A stretch of 44,978 nt of DNA from Rhodospirillales bacterium (GTDB taxonomy: Bacteria; Pseudomonadota; Alphaproteobacteria; Acetobacterales; Acetobacteraceae): contig JANXVC010000368.1 in assembly GCA_025351925.1 (NCBI GenBank), positions 1 to 44,978 on the forward strand. Reading direction: 5' to 3'. Position numbers and translations under genes: made by a program. Below the pieces are notes generated by a model. That model had not been told where the DNA came from, ran no database searches, and saw only the letters and a program-made list of their open reading frames with translations. Shown one piece after another: positions 23,982 to 32,771 of the stretch; within the stretch, counting starts at the first letter, position 1, and every line of letters starts with the position of its first letter.

Positions 23982-26143
23982 GGCGCCGCGCGGCGGCCGT
24001 GCTGCTCTGCCTGTTGGGCGGAGCCGTCCAGGTGCGGGCCGAGCCGAGTTGCTGGGACGACTATCAGCTTATCATGTGGCAGGACCAGGAGGCGGCTGGC
24101 ATGGCCGGGCTGGCCCGCCTGGGCTTCACCGGCGTTAAGCTGCGCGGCACCGGCGGCCAGATCGACCCGGCCAGCGTTGCGGCACGGCACCAGGCGGGCC
24201 TGCCATGGTTCGTCGAGAACATCGCCACCGACTTCTACGCGCCCTATCACCGCTACACCCCGGGCAAGCCGGTCACCTGGCTGTTCGACGCCGCGCGGGC
24301 CCGCCGGCAGGAGGCACCGGAGGACCGCGGCGTGTTCGTGCGCGTGCCGGGCCTGTCGGACCCGGCTTGGCTCGACGCCGTCCAGGCACGGCTGACCGAT
24401 GTCGTCCGGCGTCAGATGTCCGACCGACCGCTGTTCTACAACCTCGGCGACGAGACCGGGATCGGCGATCTGTCCGCCAACTGGGACTTCGACACGGCGC
24501 CGGCCTCGCTCAGGACGATGCGGGCGTGGCTGCAGACGCAGTATCGGGACCTCGACGCGCTGAACCAGCAGTGGGGCAGCCGGTTCGGCGCGTGGGAGGA
24601 GGTCGTGCCGGAGCTGACGGACGACGCCATGCGCCGGACCGACGACAACTTCTCAGCCTGGGCCGACTTCAAGGCGTGGATGGACATTGCCTTCGCCGGC
24701 GCGGTCCGCGCGGGCACCGACGCGGTGCATCGCGCCGACCCGGCCGCGCTGTCGGCGATCGAGGGCGCGCAGGTGCCGGGCTGGGGCGGCTACGACTACG
24801 GCCGGCTGGCCAACGCGGTTGACGTGATGGAGATCTACGACTCCGGCAACTCGCTGGAGATCGCGCATGGGCTGAACCCGGCGCTGATCCCGCTCCATAC
24901 GATTTTTGAAACGGGTCTGCGGGCCGACCATTCGACTTGGCAGGACATGCTGCGCGGCGGCCGTGGCTTGATCGTATGGGACGAGCTGAACGACACCGTG
25001 ACGCCTGCCGGCGAACCCGGTCCGCGCGGACGAGCGCTGGCCGTGGTAACCGCGAGCCTGCGCGTGGTCGCTCCGGCGCTGATCGCGAGCCAGCCAGCCG
25101 TCAGCCCCGTCGCGATGCTGTATTCGCAGGCCAGCTTCCGGACCCGCTGGATGCTGGACCAACTCCCGCGGGGCGCCGCCTGGTCCGACCGCGACGCCGA
25201 GCGTGAGTTGGACGACAATGCCTGGCGTGCGGCCCGGCGGCAGATGGTGGACCGCCTGACCCAGCTCGGCATCCAGCCGCGCTGGCTGTCGTCCGAGACG
25301 CTTGAAGGCGGCTCGCTACGCGAGGCGTCGCCGCGGGTTTTAATGCTGCCGCACGCGATCGCGCTGTCGATGGCGGAGCTCGACGAGATCAGGCGCTTTG
25401 CGGCGCGCGGTGGTACGGTGCTGGCCGACACCGAGCCGGGCATCTTCGACCAGCACAGCCGGCGTCGGGCCGCGTCCCCATTGGCAGGCGTGGCGCAGAT
25501 GCCGCAGGTGGTGCGGCCGGATGCCGAGCCGTCCAGCGCTGCGAAGCTCGCGGCGCTGGCGGCCCTGCTGGCCAAGGCCGGGGTCACGCCGAGCCTGGTG
25601 ATGACGGGACCCGACGGCCGTACCGCCACCAATGTGGACGCGCACGTGTTTCGCAATGGCGGCGTGCTGATCATAGCACTTCAGGCGACGGTGCCATGGG
25701 GCGCGCCGGGCCAGGTGGGCGTGCAGCTTCCGGCGTCGCGCTACGTATATGATATGCGTCAGCCGGGTGCCGCTCGGCAAACCGATCGCCTATCGGTCAC
25801 CCTGGACCCGATAGAGCCGACGATCCTGGCCGTGTCGGCGACGCCGCTGCCCGGCCCCACGCTGTCCGGACCGAACCAGGCCCTGCCTGGCGCGCAGGTC
25901 ACCTGGCGCGTGGGCCTGGACGGGCCGACGCCGGCCGAGGTCCACGCGATGCGGGTCGATCTGCTCGATCCCGCCGGCAACTTGGCGCGCCCGCTATCCG
26001 GCGTGCTGCGGGTCGGACCCGGCGGGGCTGACTGGACGGTGTCGTTGCCGCCATCGGCAGCGGTCGGCGTCTGGACGCTGCGGGCTACTGACAGCCTTGC
26101 TGCCCGTTCTGCGACCGCTTTGCTGCGGGTCGCGTCTCCCTAG
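23978..26143 (+). CDS. Secreted GH42-like glycoside hydrolase
   Basis: A 721-aa protein starting at GTG 23978 with a signal peptide (LLCLLGGAVQVRA, cleavage near 21). The N-terminal two thirds resemble beta-galactosidase family GH42: LGDETGI (156-162) fits the acid/base region, DLDALNQQWGSRFGAWEE (191-208) is a family-typical insertion, and IFETG (309-313) may hold the nucleophile. A Rossmann-like trimerisation-type domain follows (about 370-560), and the C-terminus is beta-sandwich-like. It ends the 15-kb plus-strand run. It probably trims a galactoside- or glucoside-containing polymer in the periplasm or outside the cell; specificity is unknown. Confidence 0.8.
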   Translation: MRRRAAAVLLCLLGGAVQVRAEPSCWDDYQLIMWQDQEAAGMAGLARLGFTGVKLRGTGGQIDPASVAARHQAGLPWFVENIATDFYAPYHRYTPGKPVTWLFDAARARRQEAPEDRGVFVRVPGLSDPAWLDAVQARLTDVVRRQMSDRPLFYNLGDETGIGDLSANWDFDTAPASLRTMRAWLQTQYRDLDALNQQWGSRFGAWEEVVPELTDDAMRRTDDNFSAWADFKAWMDIAFAGAVRAGTDAVHRADPAALSAIEGAQVPGWGGYDYGRLANAVDVMEIYDSGNSLEIAHGLNPALIPLHTIFETGLRADHSTWQDMLRGGRGLIVWDELNDTVTPAGEPGPRGRALAVVTASLRVVAPALIASQPAVSPVAMLYSQASFRTRWMLDQLPRGAAWSDRDAERELDDNAWRAARRQMVDRLTQLGIQPRWLSSETLEGGSLREASPRVLMLPHAIALSMAELDEIRRFAARGGTVLADTEPGIFDQHSRRRAASPLAGVAQMPQVVRPDAEPSSAAKLAALAALLAKAGVTPSLVMTGPDGRTATNVDAHVFRNGGVLIIALQATVPWGAPGQVGVQLPASRYVYDMRQPGAARQTDRLSVTLDPIEPTILAVSATPLPGPTLSGPNQALPGAQVTWRVGLDGPTPAEVHAMRVDLLDPAGNLARPLSGVLRVGPGGADWTVSLPPSAAVGVWTLRATDSLAARSATALLRVASP

Positions 26144-26215
26144 GATTGCAGATGCGTTGGAAACCGAACCCCGCCCTGATCGGTTGAGAGAGCTGATCAT
26201 GCAAAGGGGACGACC

Positions 26216-26719
26216 ATGACCGAAAAGAGCCACACCGAAGCCACGCAGAAGATGTGGGAGATGATGAAAAGCATCAACTTCGCCATGATGACGACCGAGG
26301 ATGGCGATGACCTGCGCGCCCGTCCAATGGTCGCGGCGCAGAGCGGATTTGACGGCACGCTATGGTTTTTCACCCGGGCCAGCAGCCATAAAGTGGACGA
26401 GGTGCAGCACGACCAGCGTGTGGGCGTCACTTACGCCGATCCCGGCAAGCAGGACTATGTCAGCCTGTCGGGTCATGCCCGCCTGGTGCGCGACAAGGCC
26501 GCGATCGATGCGCATTGGGGCGAGTCGATGCGGACCTGGTTCCCCAAAGGCAAGGACGACCCCGAGATCGCCTTGCTTAAAGTGGATGTGACGAAGGCCG
26601 AATTCTGGGATGCACCGAACAGCACGATGGTGCACGCCTATGGTTACCTGAAGGCCGTCATAAAGGGGGGGCCGCCGCATCCCGGCGAGAACGAGAAGGT
26701 CGGGTTCGCCAAGGCCTGA
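26216..26719 (+). CDS. Pyridoxamine 5'-phosphate oxidase-like protein (general stress protein 26 type)
   Basis: A 167-aa split-barrel flavin-binding protein of the stress protein 26 group. It shows FAMMTTEDGDDLRARPM, GTLWFFTRASSHKVDEV and YVSLSGHARLVRDK, with the C-terminal AEFWDAP strand characteristic of the group. The family binds FMN/FAD and is induced by stress; its reaction is unknown. ATG 26216 follows AAAGGGG by 6 bases. It is convergent with the amidase gene, 13 bases apart. Confidence 0.88.
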   Translation: MTEKSHTEATQKMWEMMKSINFAMMTTEDGDDLRARPMVAAQSGFDGTLWFFTRASSHKVDEVQHDQRVGVTYADPGKQDYVSLSGHARLVRDKAAIDAHWGESMRTWFPKGKDDPEIALLKVDVTKAEFWDAPNSTMVHAYGYLKAVIKGGPPHPGENEKVGFAKA

Positions 26720-26732
26720 TAGGCGCGGAGCA

Positions 26733-28085
26733 CTACTCTTTTAGGACGCTCTCGACCGCGGCGGCGATGGCGAATAGACGCTCATCGCCGCCGGTTTCAC
26801 CCATCAGCATCAGGCCGACCGGCGCGTCGCCCCGGCGACTCGCCGGAATGCTGATGCTGCAGCGGTCGAGGAAGTTGGCCAATGAGGTATTGCGCAGCAC
26901 GAGGTTGTTGACCCGGGTGTATTCGGCGTCGTCTTCCAGGCTGTCGATGCGCGGCGGCAGCATTGGCGTTGTCGGCATGACGACGGCGTCGAACGGCGAG
27001 GTGGCCGCGTCCATACTGGCACGGATTTCGATCCGGGCGGTCTGCAGGGCGATCAACTCGGATCCGGTCATTGCCGCCCCTCGCTCGATGCGGCTGCGTA
27101 CGCGCGGATCGTAGGCGTCACCTTGCCTGGCCAACAGCGTGCGATGCCAGGCATAGGCCTCTGCCGGCGCCAGACCGCCCTGGGCATTCACCGCCGCCAT
27201 TCGTTCGAATTGTGGGAAGGCCAAGTGGGTTACGCGCGCGCCCAATGCGCCAAGCCGGTTGAGGGTGCGCCCGAAAACCTCGGCCACCACGGAGTCCACG
27301 CCGTCCATCACCAGATTGCCCGGTACCGCCAGCCGCAGGCCACGAAGCTGCATAGGCTCAAGCGCACGTGGCGCCTGGCCGGCCAGTATCGCATCAACGA
27401 TCGCGCAGCACTGCACGCTGGGCGCCAGTGGACCGACACTGTCGAGCGAGGGCGCCAGCGGCAGCACTCCGGACAGCGGCACCCGGCGCGCCGTCGGCTT
27501 GTAGCCCACCACCCCGCAGAACGCCGACGGGATGCGGCATGACCCGCCAGTGTCGGTGCCGAGCGCTGCCAGCGCCATGCCGTCGGCCACCGACACGGCC
27601 GCGCCCGAACTGCTCCCCCCGGGAATACGGCCGCCTGATCCCTCCGGGTCGCGCTGCCACGGGCTGCGCGGCGTGCCAAAGTGCGGGTTGATGCCGAGGC
27701 CGGAGAAGGCGAACTCCGTCATGTTCGTGCGGCCTACCGGCACGAACCCCTGGGCCAGCATGCGGGACACCACGGCCGCGTGGGCGGTCGCCGGCTTGGC
27801 ATCCGCCAGCGCCGTGCTTCCAGCGGCGGTCACCTCGCCCGCGACGTCAAACAGGTCTTTCAGGCTGATGGGCAGGCCGGCATAGGGGCCTGGGGCACGT
27901 CCGACCCGGCGCAGCATGTCCATCGCGTCCGCGCTGGCCCGCGCCTGTTCGGCATAGACGGCCACATAGCTTCGCGCGCCCTCGCCGCCCGGGTCAGCGA
28001 TGCGCTCAAGGCACGTCTCAATCAATTTGCGCGCGGTGGTGCGTCCGGAGGCAAGACTGGCGGCGGCTTGGGTCAGAGTCTGCAT
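26733..28085 (-). CDS. Amidase (amidase signature family)
   Basis: Hydrolyses carboxamides using a Ser-cisSer-Lys triad. The 450-aa length is typical. Lys76 lies in ISLKDLFDV, the cis-Ser is in GGSSSGAA (156-163) and nucleophile Ser182 is in GTDTGGS (176-182). It is closer to stand-alone amidases than to GatA: no gatB or gatC is nearby. It could hydrolyse amides made by the nitrile hydratase-like enzyme at 39-40 kb, but the distance makes this weak. I choose ATG 28085; the frame stays open upstream but that part overlaps the divergent gene. The 73-base gap to the divergent dehydrogenase gene should hold promoters for both. Confidence 0.9.
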   Translation of the reverse strand: MQTLTQAAASLASGRTTARKLIETCLERIADPGGEGARSYVAVYAEQARASADAMDMLRRVGRAPGPYAGLPISLKDLFDVAGEVTAAGSTALADAKPATAHAAVVSRMLAQGFVPVGRTNMTEFAFSGLGINPHFGTPRSPWQRDPEGSGGRIPGGSSSGAAVSVADGMALAALGTDTGGSCRIPSAFCGVVGYKPTARRVPLSGVLPLAPSLDSVGPLAPSVQCCAIVDAILAGQAPRALEPMQLRGLRLAVPGNLVMDGVDSVVAEVFGRTLNRLGALGARVTHLAFPQFERMAAVNAQGGLAPAEAYAWHRTLLARQGDAYDPRVRSRIERGAAMTGSELIALQTARIEIRASMDAATSPFDAVVMPTTPMLPPRIDSLEDDAEYTRVNNLVLRNTSLANFLDRCSISIPASRRGDAPVGLMLMGETGGDERLFAIAAAVESVLKE

Positions 28086-28158
28086 AGACCGAGCCTGCAA
28101 CGAGGTTGACCAGAGAGCAAGCCCGCGAAACAGTGCAGCAAAGCTTATCGAGGCCAAA

Positions 28159-28992
28159 ATGACCGAACGTCCGACACGACCCATTCTGCTGACCGGCGCC
28201 AGCGGCGCGCTTGGGCGCAGCCTGGCAGCATACCTGGCAGGCCTAGGCTGGGAGCTTCGGCTGACCGACATCGCGCCGTTTCCCGACGCGACGCCGCCCG
28301 GCGCCGACTTTACCACCGCCGATCTGAACGACGGGGTGGCACTGCTGCGCCTTGCTGAGGGCTGCGGCACCATCCTGCATCTCGGCGGCGTCTCAACGGC
28401 ACAGCCGTTCGAGGACGTGCTCGGCCCGAACATCCGCGGGCTTTACCATATTTATGAAGCCGCCCGCCGAGAGCACGCCCGCGTGGTGTTCGCCAGCAGC
28501 AACCACAGCATCGGCTTCCACGAGCGCACGACCGCGCTGGATGCCGACTGCGACTTCCGGCCCGATAGTTTCTACGGCCTCTCGAAGGCCTATGGCGAGC
28601 TGATGGGCCGGCTGTATTGGGACAAGCACGGCGTGGAGAATGTGAACATCCGCATCGGATCGTGCTTCCCGGAGCCGCGCGACGACCGGATGCTGGCGAC
28701 CTGGCTGTCCTATGCGGACCTGCACCGGCTGATGCAGCGCTGCACCTTGGCCGGGCCGGTCGGGCATTCCGTGGTCTGGGGGGCGTCGGCCAACACGCGC
28801 ATGACCTGGTGGCGGCGCGATCATCGGGCGCGGGTGGGTTGGTCGCCTACCGATAGCGCGGATGTGTTCGCGGGCCAGCTCGCCGGCAAGACCAGCGGCA
28901 GCGTTGTCGCCGAACGTTACCAAGGCGGTGGCTATTGCATTCCCGGCTACTCGCGGGAGGCGCCATCGCCTGCGGACCTCTTCAAGGACTGA
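28159..28992 (+). CDS. udh: Uronate dehydrogenase (NAD-dependent SDR)
   Basis: Oxidises D-glucuronate or D-galacturonate to the aldarolactone, the first step of oxidative uronate catabolism. The protein is 277 aa; the NAD motif TGASGALG is at 12-19, LHLGGVS (74-80) and FASSNHSIGF (111-120) are family marks, and Tyr139 and Lys143 form the YxxxK pair. The later segments RIGSCFPEP and TWLSYAD also match uronate dehydrogenases. It is divergent from the amidase and 3 bases upstream of a DUF1003 gene. It would feed on uronic acids from polysaccharides, consistent with the polysaccharide-active proteins in the window. Confidence 0.86.
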   Translation: MTERPTRPILLTGASGALGRSLAAYLAGLGWELRLTDIAPFPDATPPGADFTTADLNDGVALLRLAEGCGTILHLGGVSTAQPFEDVLGPNIRGLYHIYEAARREHARVVFASSNHSIGFHERTTALDADCDFRPDSFYGLSKAYGELMGRLYWDKHGVENVNIRIGSCFPEPRDDRMLATWLSYADLHRLMQRCTLAGPVGHSVVWGASANTRMTWWRRDHRARVGWSPTDSADVFAGQLAGKTSGSVVAERYQGGGYCIPGYSREAPSPADLFKD

Positions 28993-28995
28993 CCG

Positions 28996-29514
28996 ATGAC
29001 CAACGCCACGCCGCACACGGTGCGGGACAACATCCAGACGATCATCCGGCTTGAGCAGCAGCAGGACAACGAACGCAGGCTTGGCGACCGGATCGGCGAC
29101 ACGATCGGCACCTTCGCCGGAACGATGACCTTTGTCGTCCTGCATCTGGTGCTGTTTGCTGCCTGGGCGGTGGTGAACCGGGGCATGATACCGGGCATCC
29201 CGGCGTTCGACCCCTATCCATTCAACCTGCTGACGATGATCGTCTCCATGGAGGGCGTGCTGATCACGACCTTCGTGCTCATCAAGCAGAACCGGATGGG
29301 CGTCCGCGCGGACCGGCGCAACCAGCTGGATTTGCAGATCAACCTTCTGACGGAAAAGGAGGTGACGAAGGTGATCCAAATGCTGGAACGCATCGCCGCG
29401 CACCTGAAGATCGAGCAGCAGGTGGCGGACGCCGAGACGCAGGAGCTAGGCGAGGTCACCGCGGTTGATGAGCTGGCAAAGGAGCTGAAGCAGGCCCTGC
29501 CGGAGGACGCATAG
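28996..29514 (+). CDS. DUF1003 membrane protein
   Basis: A 172-aa protein with the DUF1003 pattern: RLGDRIGDTIGTFAGTMTF, two membrane helices (about 45-65 and 75-100), the FDPYPFNLLTMIVSMEG segment between them, then IKQNRM and a cytosolic coiled-coil tail (LLTEKEVTKVIQMLERI). The function is unknown. It starts 3 bases after udh, and its stop TAG (29512-29514) overlaps the apparent ATA start of the flavoprotein gene, with GGAGG inside its last codons. Confidence 0.86.
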   Translation: MTNATPHTVRDNIQTIIRLEQQQDNERRLGDRIGDTIGTFAGTMTFVVLHLVLFAAWAVVNRGMIPGIPAFDPYPFNLLTMIVSMEGVLITTFVLIKQNRMGVRADRRNQLDLQINLLTEKEVTKVIQMLERIAAHLKIEQQVADAETQELGEVTAVDELAKELKQALPEDA

Positions 29515-30701
29515 ACCCCGTCGCCGTCATCGGCGGTGGTCCAGCCGGGCTGATGGCGGCGGAGCACCTGGCGCAGGCCGGCCTGGCGGTGTCGGTCTAT
29601 GACCGCATGCCCACTGTGGGCCGCAAGTTCCAGCTGGCCGGCCGTGGCGGGTTGAACATCACCCATTCCGAGCCGTTGGAGCGCTTTCTGGGCCGCTACG
29701 GCGTGGCACGGCCGATCATCGCACCGGCGATCGAGGCCTGGTCCCCGGACGCGCTGCGCCGCTGGTGCGCTGGATTGGGCCATGCGACGTTCGTGGGCAG
29801 CAGCGGCCGGGTTTTTCCGAGTTCGTTCAAGACGACGCCGTTGCTGCGCGCATGGCTCGTGCGGCTAGCCGAGCTTGGTGTGCGCTTCCACACCGGGCAC
29901 CGCTGGGTCGGGTGGGACGACGCCGGGGCACTGCGGTTTGCTACGGCGGCGGGCGAGGTTCTTGTGCGCCCAGCCGCGACGGTGCTGGCTTTAGGAGGCG
30001 CAAGCTGGCCCCGGCTAGGCTCGGACGGCGGCTGGGTGGATCTGCTGCGCGCTCACGGCATTGCGGTCAATCCGCTGCGCCCGGCCAATTGCGGCTTCCT
30101 GCACCCCTGGTCCCCCGTGTTCCAATCGCGCTTCGCTGGCGCGCCGCTGAAGCGCATCGCCGCGACGTTCGGCAACGAGACGGTGCGCGGCGAGGCGATG
30201 CTGACCGCGGACGGCATCGAGGGCGGCGCGGTCTATGCGCTGTCCCACGCGCTGCGCGATGCTATCGACTCCGAGGGCAGCGCCGTTCTGACTCTGGATC
30301 TGCGCCCCGACCTGGATGCGGCGGCCTTGGCCCAGCGGCTGGGCGGCCACGGCCAGTCGCTGGCCAATGCGCTGCGCAAAGGCGGGCTGTCCCCAGCGGC
30401 GGCCGGGCTGGTGCGGGAGGTCGCAGAACCAGGGTCGCTGGTGGAACGGGTGAAGGCGCTGCCGCTTCGGCTGATCGGCACCCGGCCAATCGAGCGGGCG
30501 ATCTCGTCTACCGGCGGCATCGCGCTGGAGGAGTTAGACGCCGGGCTCATGCTGCGCCGGCTTCCCGGCGTGTTCGCGGCGGGTGAGATGCTGGATTGGG
30601 AGGCGCCGACCGGCGGCTATCTGTTGCAGGCAGCGTTCAGCACGGGCATCGCCGCCGCGCAGGCGATCACTACGTGTATGCTCCATTCAGGCAGAGTTTA
30701 A
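29511..30701 (+). CDS. HI0933-like/TIGR03862-type FAD flavoprotein with apparent ATA start
   Basis: NAD(P)/FAD-dependent oxidoreductase of the HI0933 group (about 396 aa). The FAD motif VIGGGPAGLMAAEHL begins a few residues in, GRKFQLAGRGGLNITHSE is the group signature, and VFAAGEMLDWEAPTGGYLLQ closes the C-terminus. The first in-frame ATG (29553) lies after the FAD motif, so it cannot be the true start. Upstream to the in-frame stop at 29469 there is no ATG, GTG or TTG. The only sensible start is ATA at 29511, with GGAGG 4-5 bases before it and an ATAG overlap with the previous stop. The reaction is unknown for the family. A base error (ATA for ATG) is possible. Confidence 0.85.
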   Translation: MDPVAVIGGGPAGLMAAEHLAQAGLAVSVYDRMPTVGRKFQLAGRGGLNITHSEPLERFLGRYGVARPIIAPAIEAWSPDALRRWCAGLGHATFVGSSGRVFPSSFKTTPLLRAWLVRLAELGVRFHTGHRWVGWDDAGALRFATAAGEVLVRPAATVLALGGASWPRLGSDGGWVDLLRAHGIAVNPLRPANCGFLHPWSPVFQSRFAGAPLKRIAATFGNETVRGEAMLTADGIEGGAVYALSHALRDAIDSEGSAVLTLDLRPDLDAAALAQRLGGHGQSLANALRKGGLSPAAAGLVREVAEPGSLVERVKALPLRLIGTRPIERAISSTGGIALEELDAGLMLRRLPGVFAAGEMLDWEAPTGGYLLQAAFSTGIAAAQAITTCMLHSGRV

Positions 30702-30729
30702 GGGCCCACCTGACGATACGGAGTTCCCG

Positions 30730-31290
30730 ATGATTCTTTCGTCGCCCGAAACGGACCGGCACTACTCCCGCGAGGAGTTCAGGCAGTGGTGCGAAGCGCA
30801 GCCGACCGGCCGCTACGAACGGGTGGACGGCCGTATCGTGGCAATGGCGCCAGAACGCGGCGCGCACCTTCGGGTCAAGGGGGCCATTTACAAGGCGCTG
30901 GACCGCGCGGTCGCGATGGCTGGTGTTGACTGCCAGGCACTGCCCGACGGCGCAACGGTATAAACCGGCGACAGCGACTACGAGCCAGACGCGCTGGTGA
31001 ACTGCGGCGAGCCAATGGGCGACGATGCGGTCGCGGCTCCGAACCCGGTGATCATCGTCGAAGTGCTCTCGCCCGGGACAGCGTCAACGGACACGTGCGG
31101 CAAGCTGGCCGACTATTTCCGGGTGCCATCAGTCGCGCACTATCTGATCGTCCATCCCATCAGGCGAATGTTCACCCATCACCGCCGGACTGGCACCAGC
31201 ATCGACACGCTGGTCCTCGTCAACGGCCCGATCACGATGGACCCGCCTGGGATCGTCATCACGGTCGAAGAACTTTATGGCGATAGGTAG
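30730..31290 (+). pseudogene. Uma2-family (DUF820) endonuclease-like gene broken by an in-frame stop
   Basis: Two pieces in the same frame together make one Uma2 domain of about 186 codons. The first (from ATG 30730, with CGGAG upstream) runs from MILSSPETD through RYERVDGRIVAMAPE to ALPDGATV and ends at TAA 30961-30963. The second continues at once as TGDSDYEPDALVNCGE, then VIIVEVLSPGTAS, KLADYF and HYLIVHP. The PD-(D/E)xK-like residues (Asp in EPDALV, Glu in VEVLSP) lie after the stop. A single nonsense change is the simplest reading; readthrough or reinitiation is unlikely because no start with a ribosome site follows. The family is abundant, and its role (often linked to mobile elements) is unclear. 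Confidence 0.85.
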
Positions 31291-31325
31291 GCCGGTTAGG
31301 TCTGAGGCGTCAGCCGCCACCTATC
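31282..31325. terminator. Possible hairpin between convergent genes
   Basis: GATAGGT (31282-31288) and its complement ACCTATC (31319-31325) overlap the two convergent stop codons with about 30 bases between. The stem is only 7 bp with a long loop, so this is a weak candidate for a bidirectional terminator. Confidence 0.25.
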
Positions 31326-32649
31326 AAGCCGCCTCCGCCCGGATCGCGTCGGACAGCGTCTCCACAATCCGGTCCACATGCGGCCTCTCGATAATCAAGG
31401 GCGGGCTTAACGCCACGATGTCCCCCGTCGTGCGGATCAGCAGCCCAGCGTCGAAACAGCGCTGGAACACCCGCACCGCCCGGTCAGTCGGCAGGCCCGC
31501 ACGCCCCTGCAGCTCAATCCCGGCAATCAGCCCGGCGTTGCGGATATCAATTACGTTCGGCAATCCGCGCAGGCTGTGCATCGCCTGTTCCCAATACGGC
31601 TCAATCGCCAGCGCCCGGCCGGGCAGGTCCTCGGCGCGCTGCAGATCCATCGATGCAATCGCCGCCGCCGAAGCGAGGGGATGGCCGGAGTAGGTGTAGC
31701 CGTGGAACAGCTCGATCCCCGCCGGCGACCCATCGACGATCGCCGAGTAGATCGCCTCGCTGGCCGCAACCGCACCCATCGGCACGGCGGCATTGGTCAA
31801 ACCCTTGGCCATGGTCATCAAATCCGGCACGACGCCCAGCCGCTCCGCGCCGAAATTGGCGCCCATGCGGCCGAACCCGGTGATCACCTCGTCGAAAATC
31901 AGCAGGATGCCGTGCTTCGTGCACAGCTCCCGGAGCCGCTTCAGGTATCCCGCCGGCGGCACCAGCACGCCGGTCGAGCCCGCCACCGGCTCCACCATCA
32001 CCGCTGCGATCGTGTCGGCGCCGTGCAGCGTTACCAAACCCTCAAGAGCATCGGCGAGATGAGCGCCCCAAGCCGGTTCTCCCTTGCTGAAAGAATTATG
32101 CTCCGGCGCATGGGTGTGCGGCAGGTGGTCCACGTAGGGCAGCATGGCGCCGAACTGCTTGCGGTTCGGGCCGATGCCGCCGACCGAGATGCCGCCGAAG
32201 CCCACGCCGTGATAGCCGCGCTCCCGCCCGACCAGCCGCACCCGCTGTGCCTCGCCCCGCGCGCGGTGGTAGGCCAGCGCGATCTTCAGCGCGGTGTCGG
32301 CGCTCTCGGACCCCGAGTTGGTGAAGAACACGCGGTCGAGCCCGTCCGGCAGGATCTCGGCGAGGCGTGCGGCGGCCTGGAAGGCGATGGGGTGCCCCAT
32401 CTGGAAGGTCGGCGCGAAGTCGAGCACCGCCGCCTGTTTCTGGATCGCCTCCACGATCTCCCGCCGGCCATGGCCCGCATTCACGCACCATAGCCCCGCC
32501 GTGCCGTCCAGCACCTCGCGGTTGTCGTTGGTGTAATAGAACATCCCCTCGGCGCGGGCCAGCATGCGGGGGGCGGCCTTGAACGACCGGTTGGCCGAGA
32601 ACGGCATCCAGAAGGCGTCGAGGTTGTTCGGGCGGCTGATCTCGTTCAT
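31324..32649 (-). CDS. Class III omega-amino acid:pyruvate aminotransferase
   Basis: PLP enzyme of 441 aa closely matching beta-alanine:pyruvate transaminases. N-terminal NNLDAFWMPFSANRSFK and EGMFYYTNDNREVLDG, FFTNSGSESADTALKIA, RERGYHGVGFGGISVGG, LLIFDEVITGFGRMG and MTMAKGLTN (PLP Lys) are all present. It transfers amino groups from beta-alanine or other omega-amines to pyruvate. ATG 32649 is chosen because the conserved MNEISRPNNLDAFW start fits relatives; the longer open frame is not supported. Single gene, divergent from the GST. Confidence 0.92.
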   Translation of the reverse strand: MNEISRPNNLDAFWMPFSANRSFKAAPRMLARAEGMFYYTNDNREVLDGTAGLWCVNAGHGRREIVEAIQKQAAVLDFAPTFQMGHPIAFQAAARLAEILPDGLDRVFFTNSGSESADTALKIALAYHRARGEAQRVRLVGRERGYHGVGFGGISVGGIGPNRKQFGAMLPYVDHLPHTHAPEHNSFSKGEPAWGAHLADALEGLVTLHGADTIAAVMVEPVAGSTGVLVPPAGYLKRLRELCTKHGILLIFDEVITGFGRMGANFGAERLGVVPDLMTMAKGLTNAAVPMGAVAASEAIYSAIVDGSPAGIELFHGYTYSGHPLASAAAIASMDLQRAEDLPGRALAIEPYWEQAMHSLRGLPNVIDIRNAGLIAGIELQGRAGLPTDRAVRVFQRCFDAGLLIRTTGDIVALSPPLIIERPHVDRIVETLSDAIRAEAA

Positions 32650-32771
32650 GGGTCGGTTTCCGTAGTGAGGGCTTTCGACAGATAGGGCCTGCATACCAGA
32701 GCCCCACGTTCGCGCTTTGGCGGGCACGGGGCAAGCGTGGCATCGTGCGGCGGCAATCGAAGGAGCGTCCC

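Noticed and set aside
26733-28085. Amidase as GatA of the tRNA amidotransferase
   Set aside because: No gatB or gatC nearby, and the flanking genes are unrelated; a stand-alone amidase is the safer call.
31282-31325. Treating the GATAGGT/ACCTATC repeat as a firm terminator
   Set aside because: Only 7 bp with a 30-base loop; kept only as a low-confidence feature.
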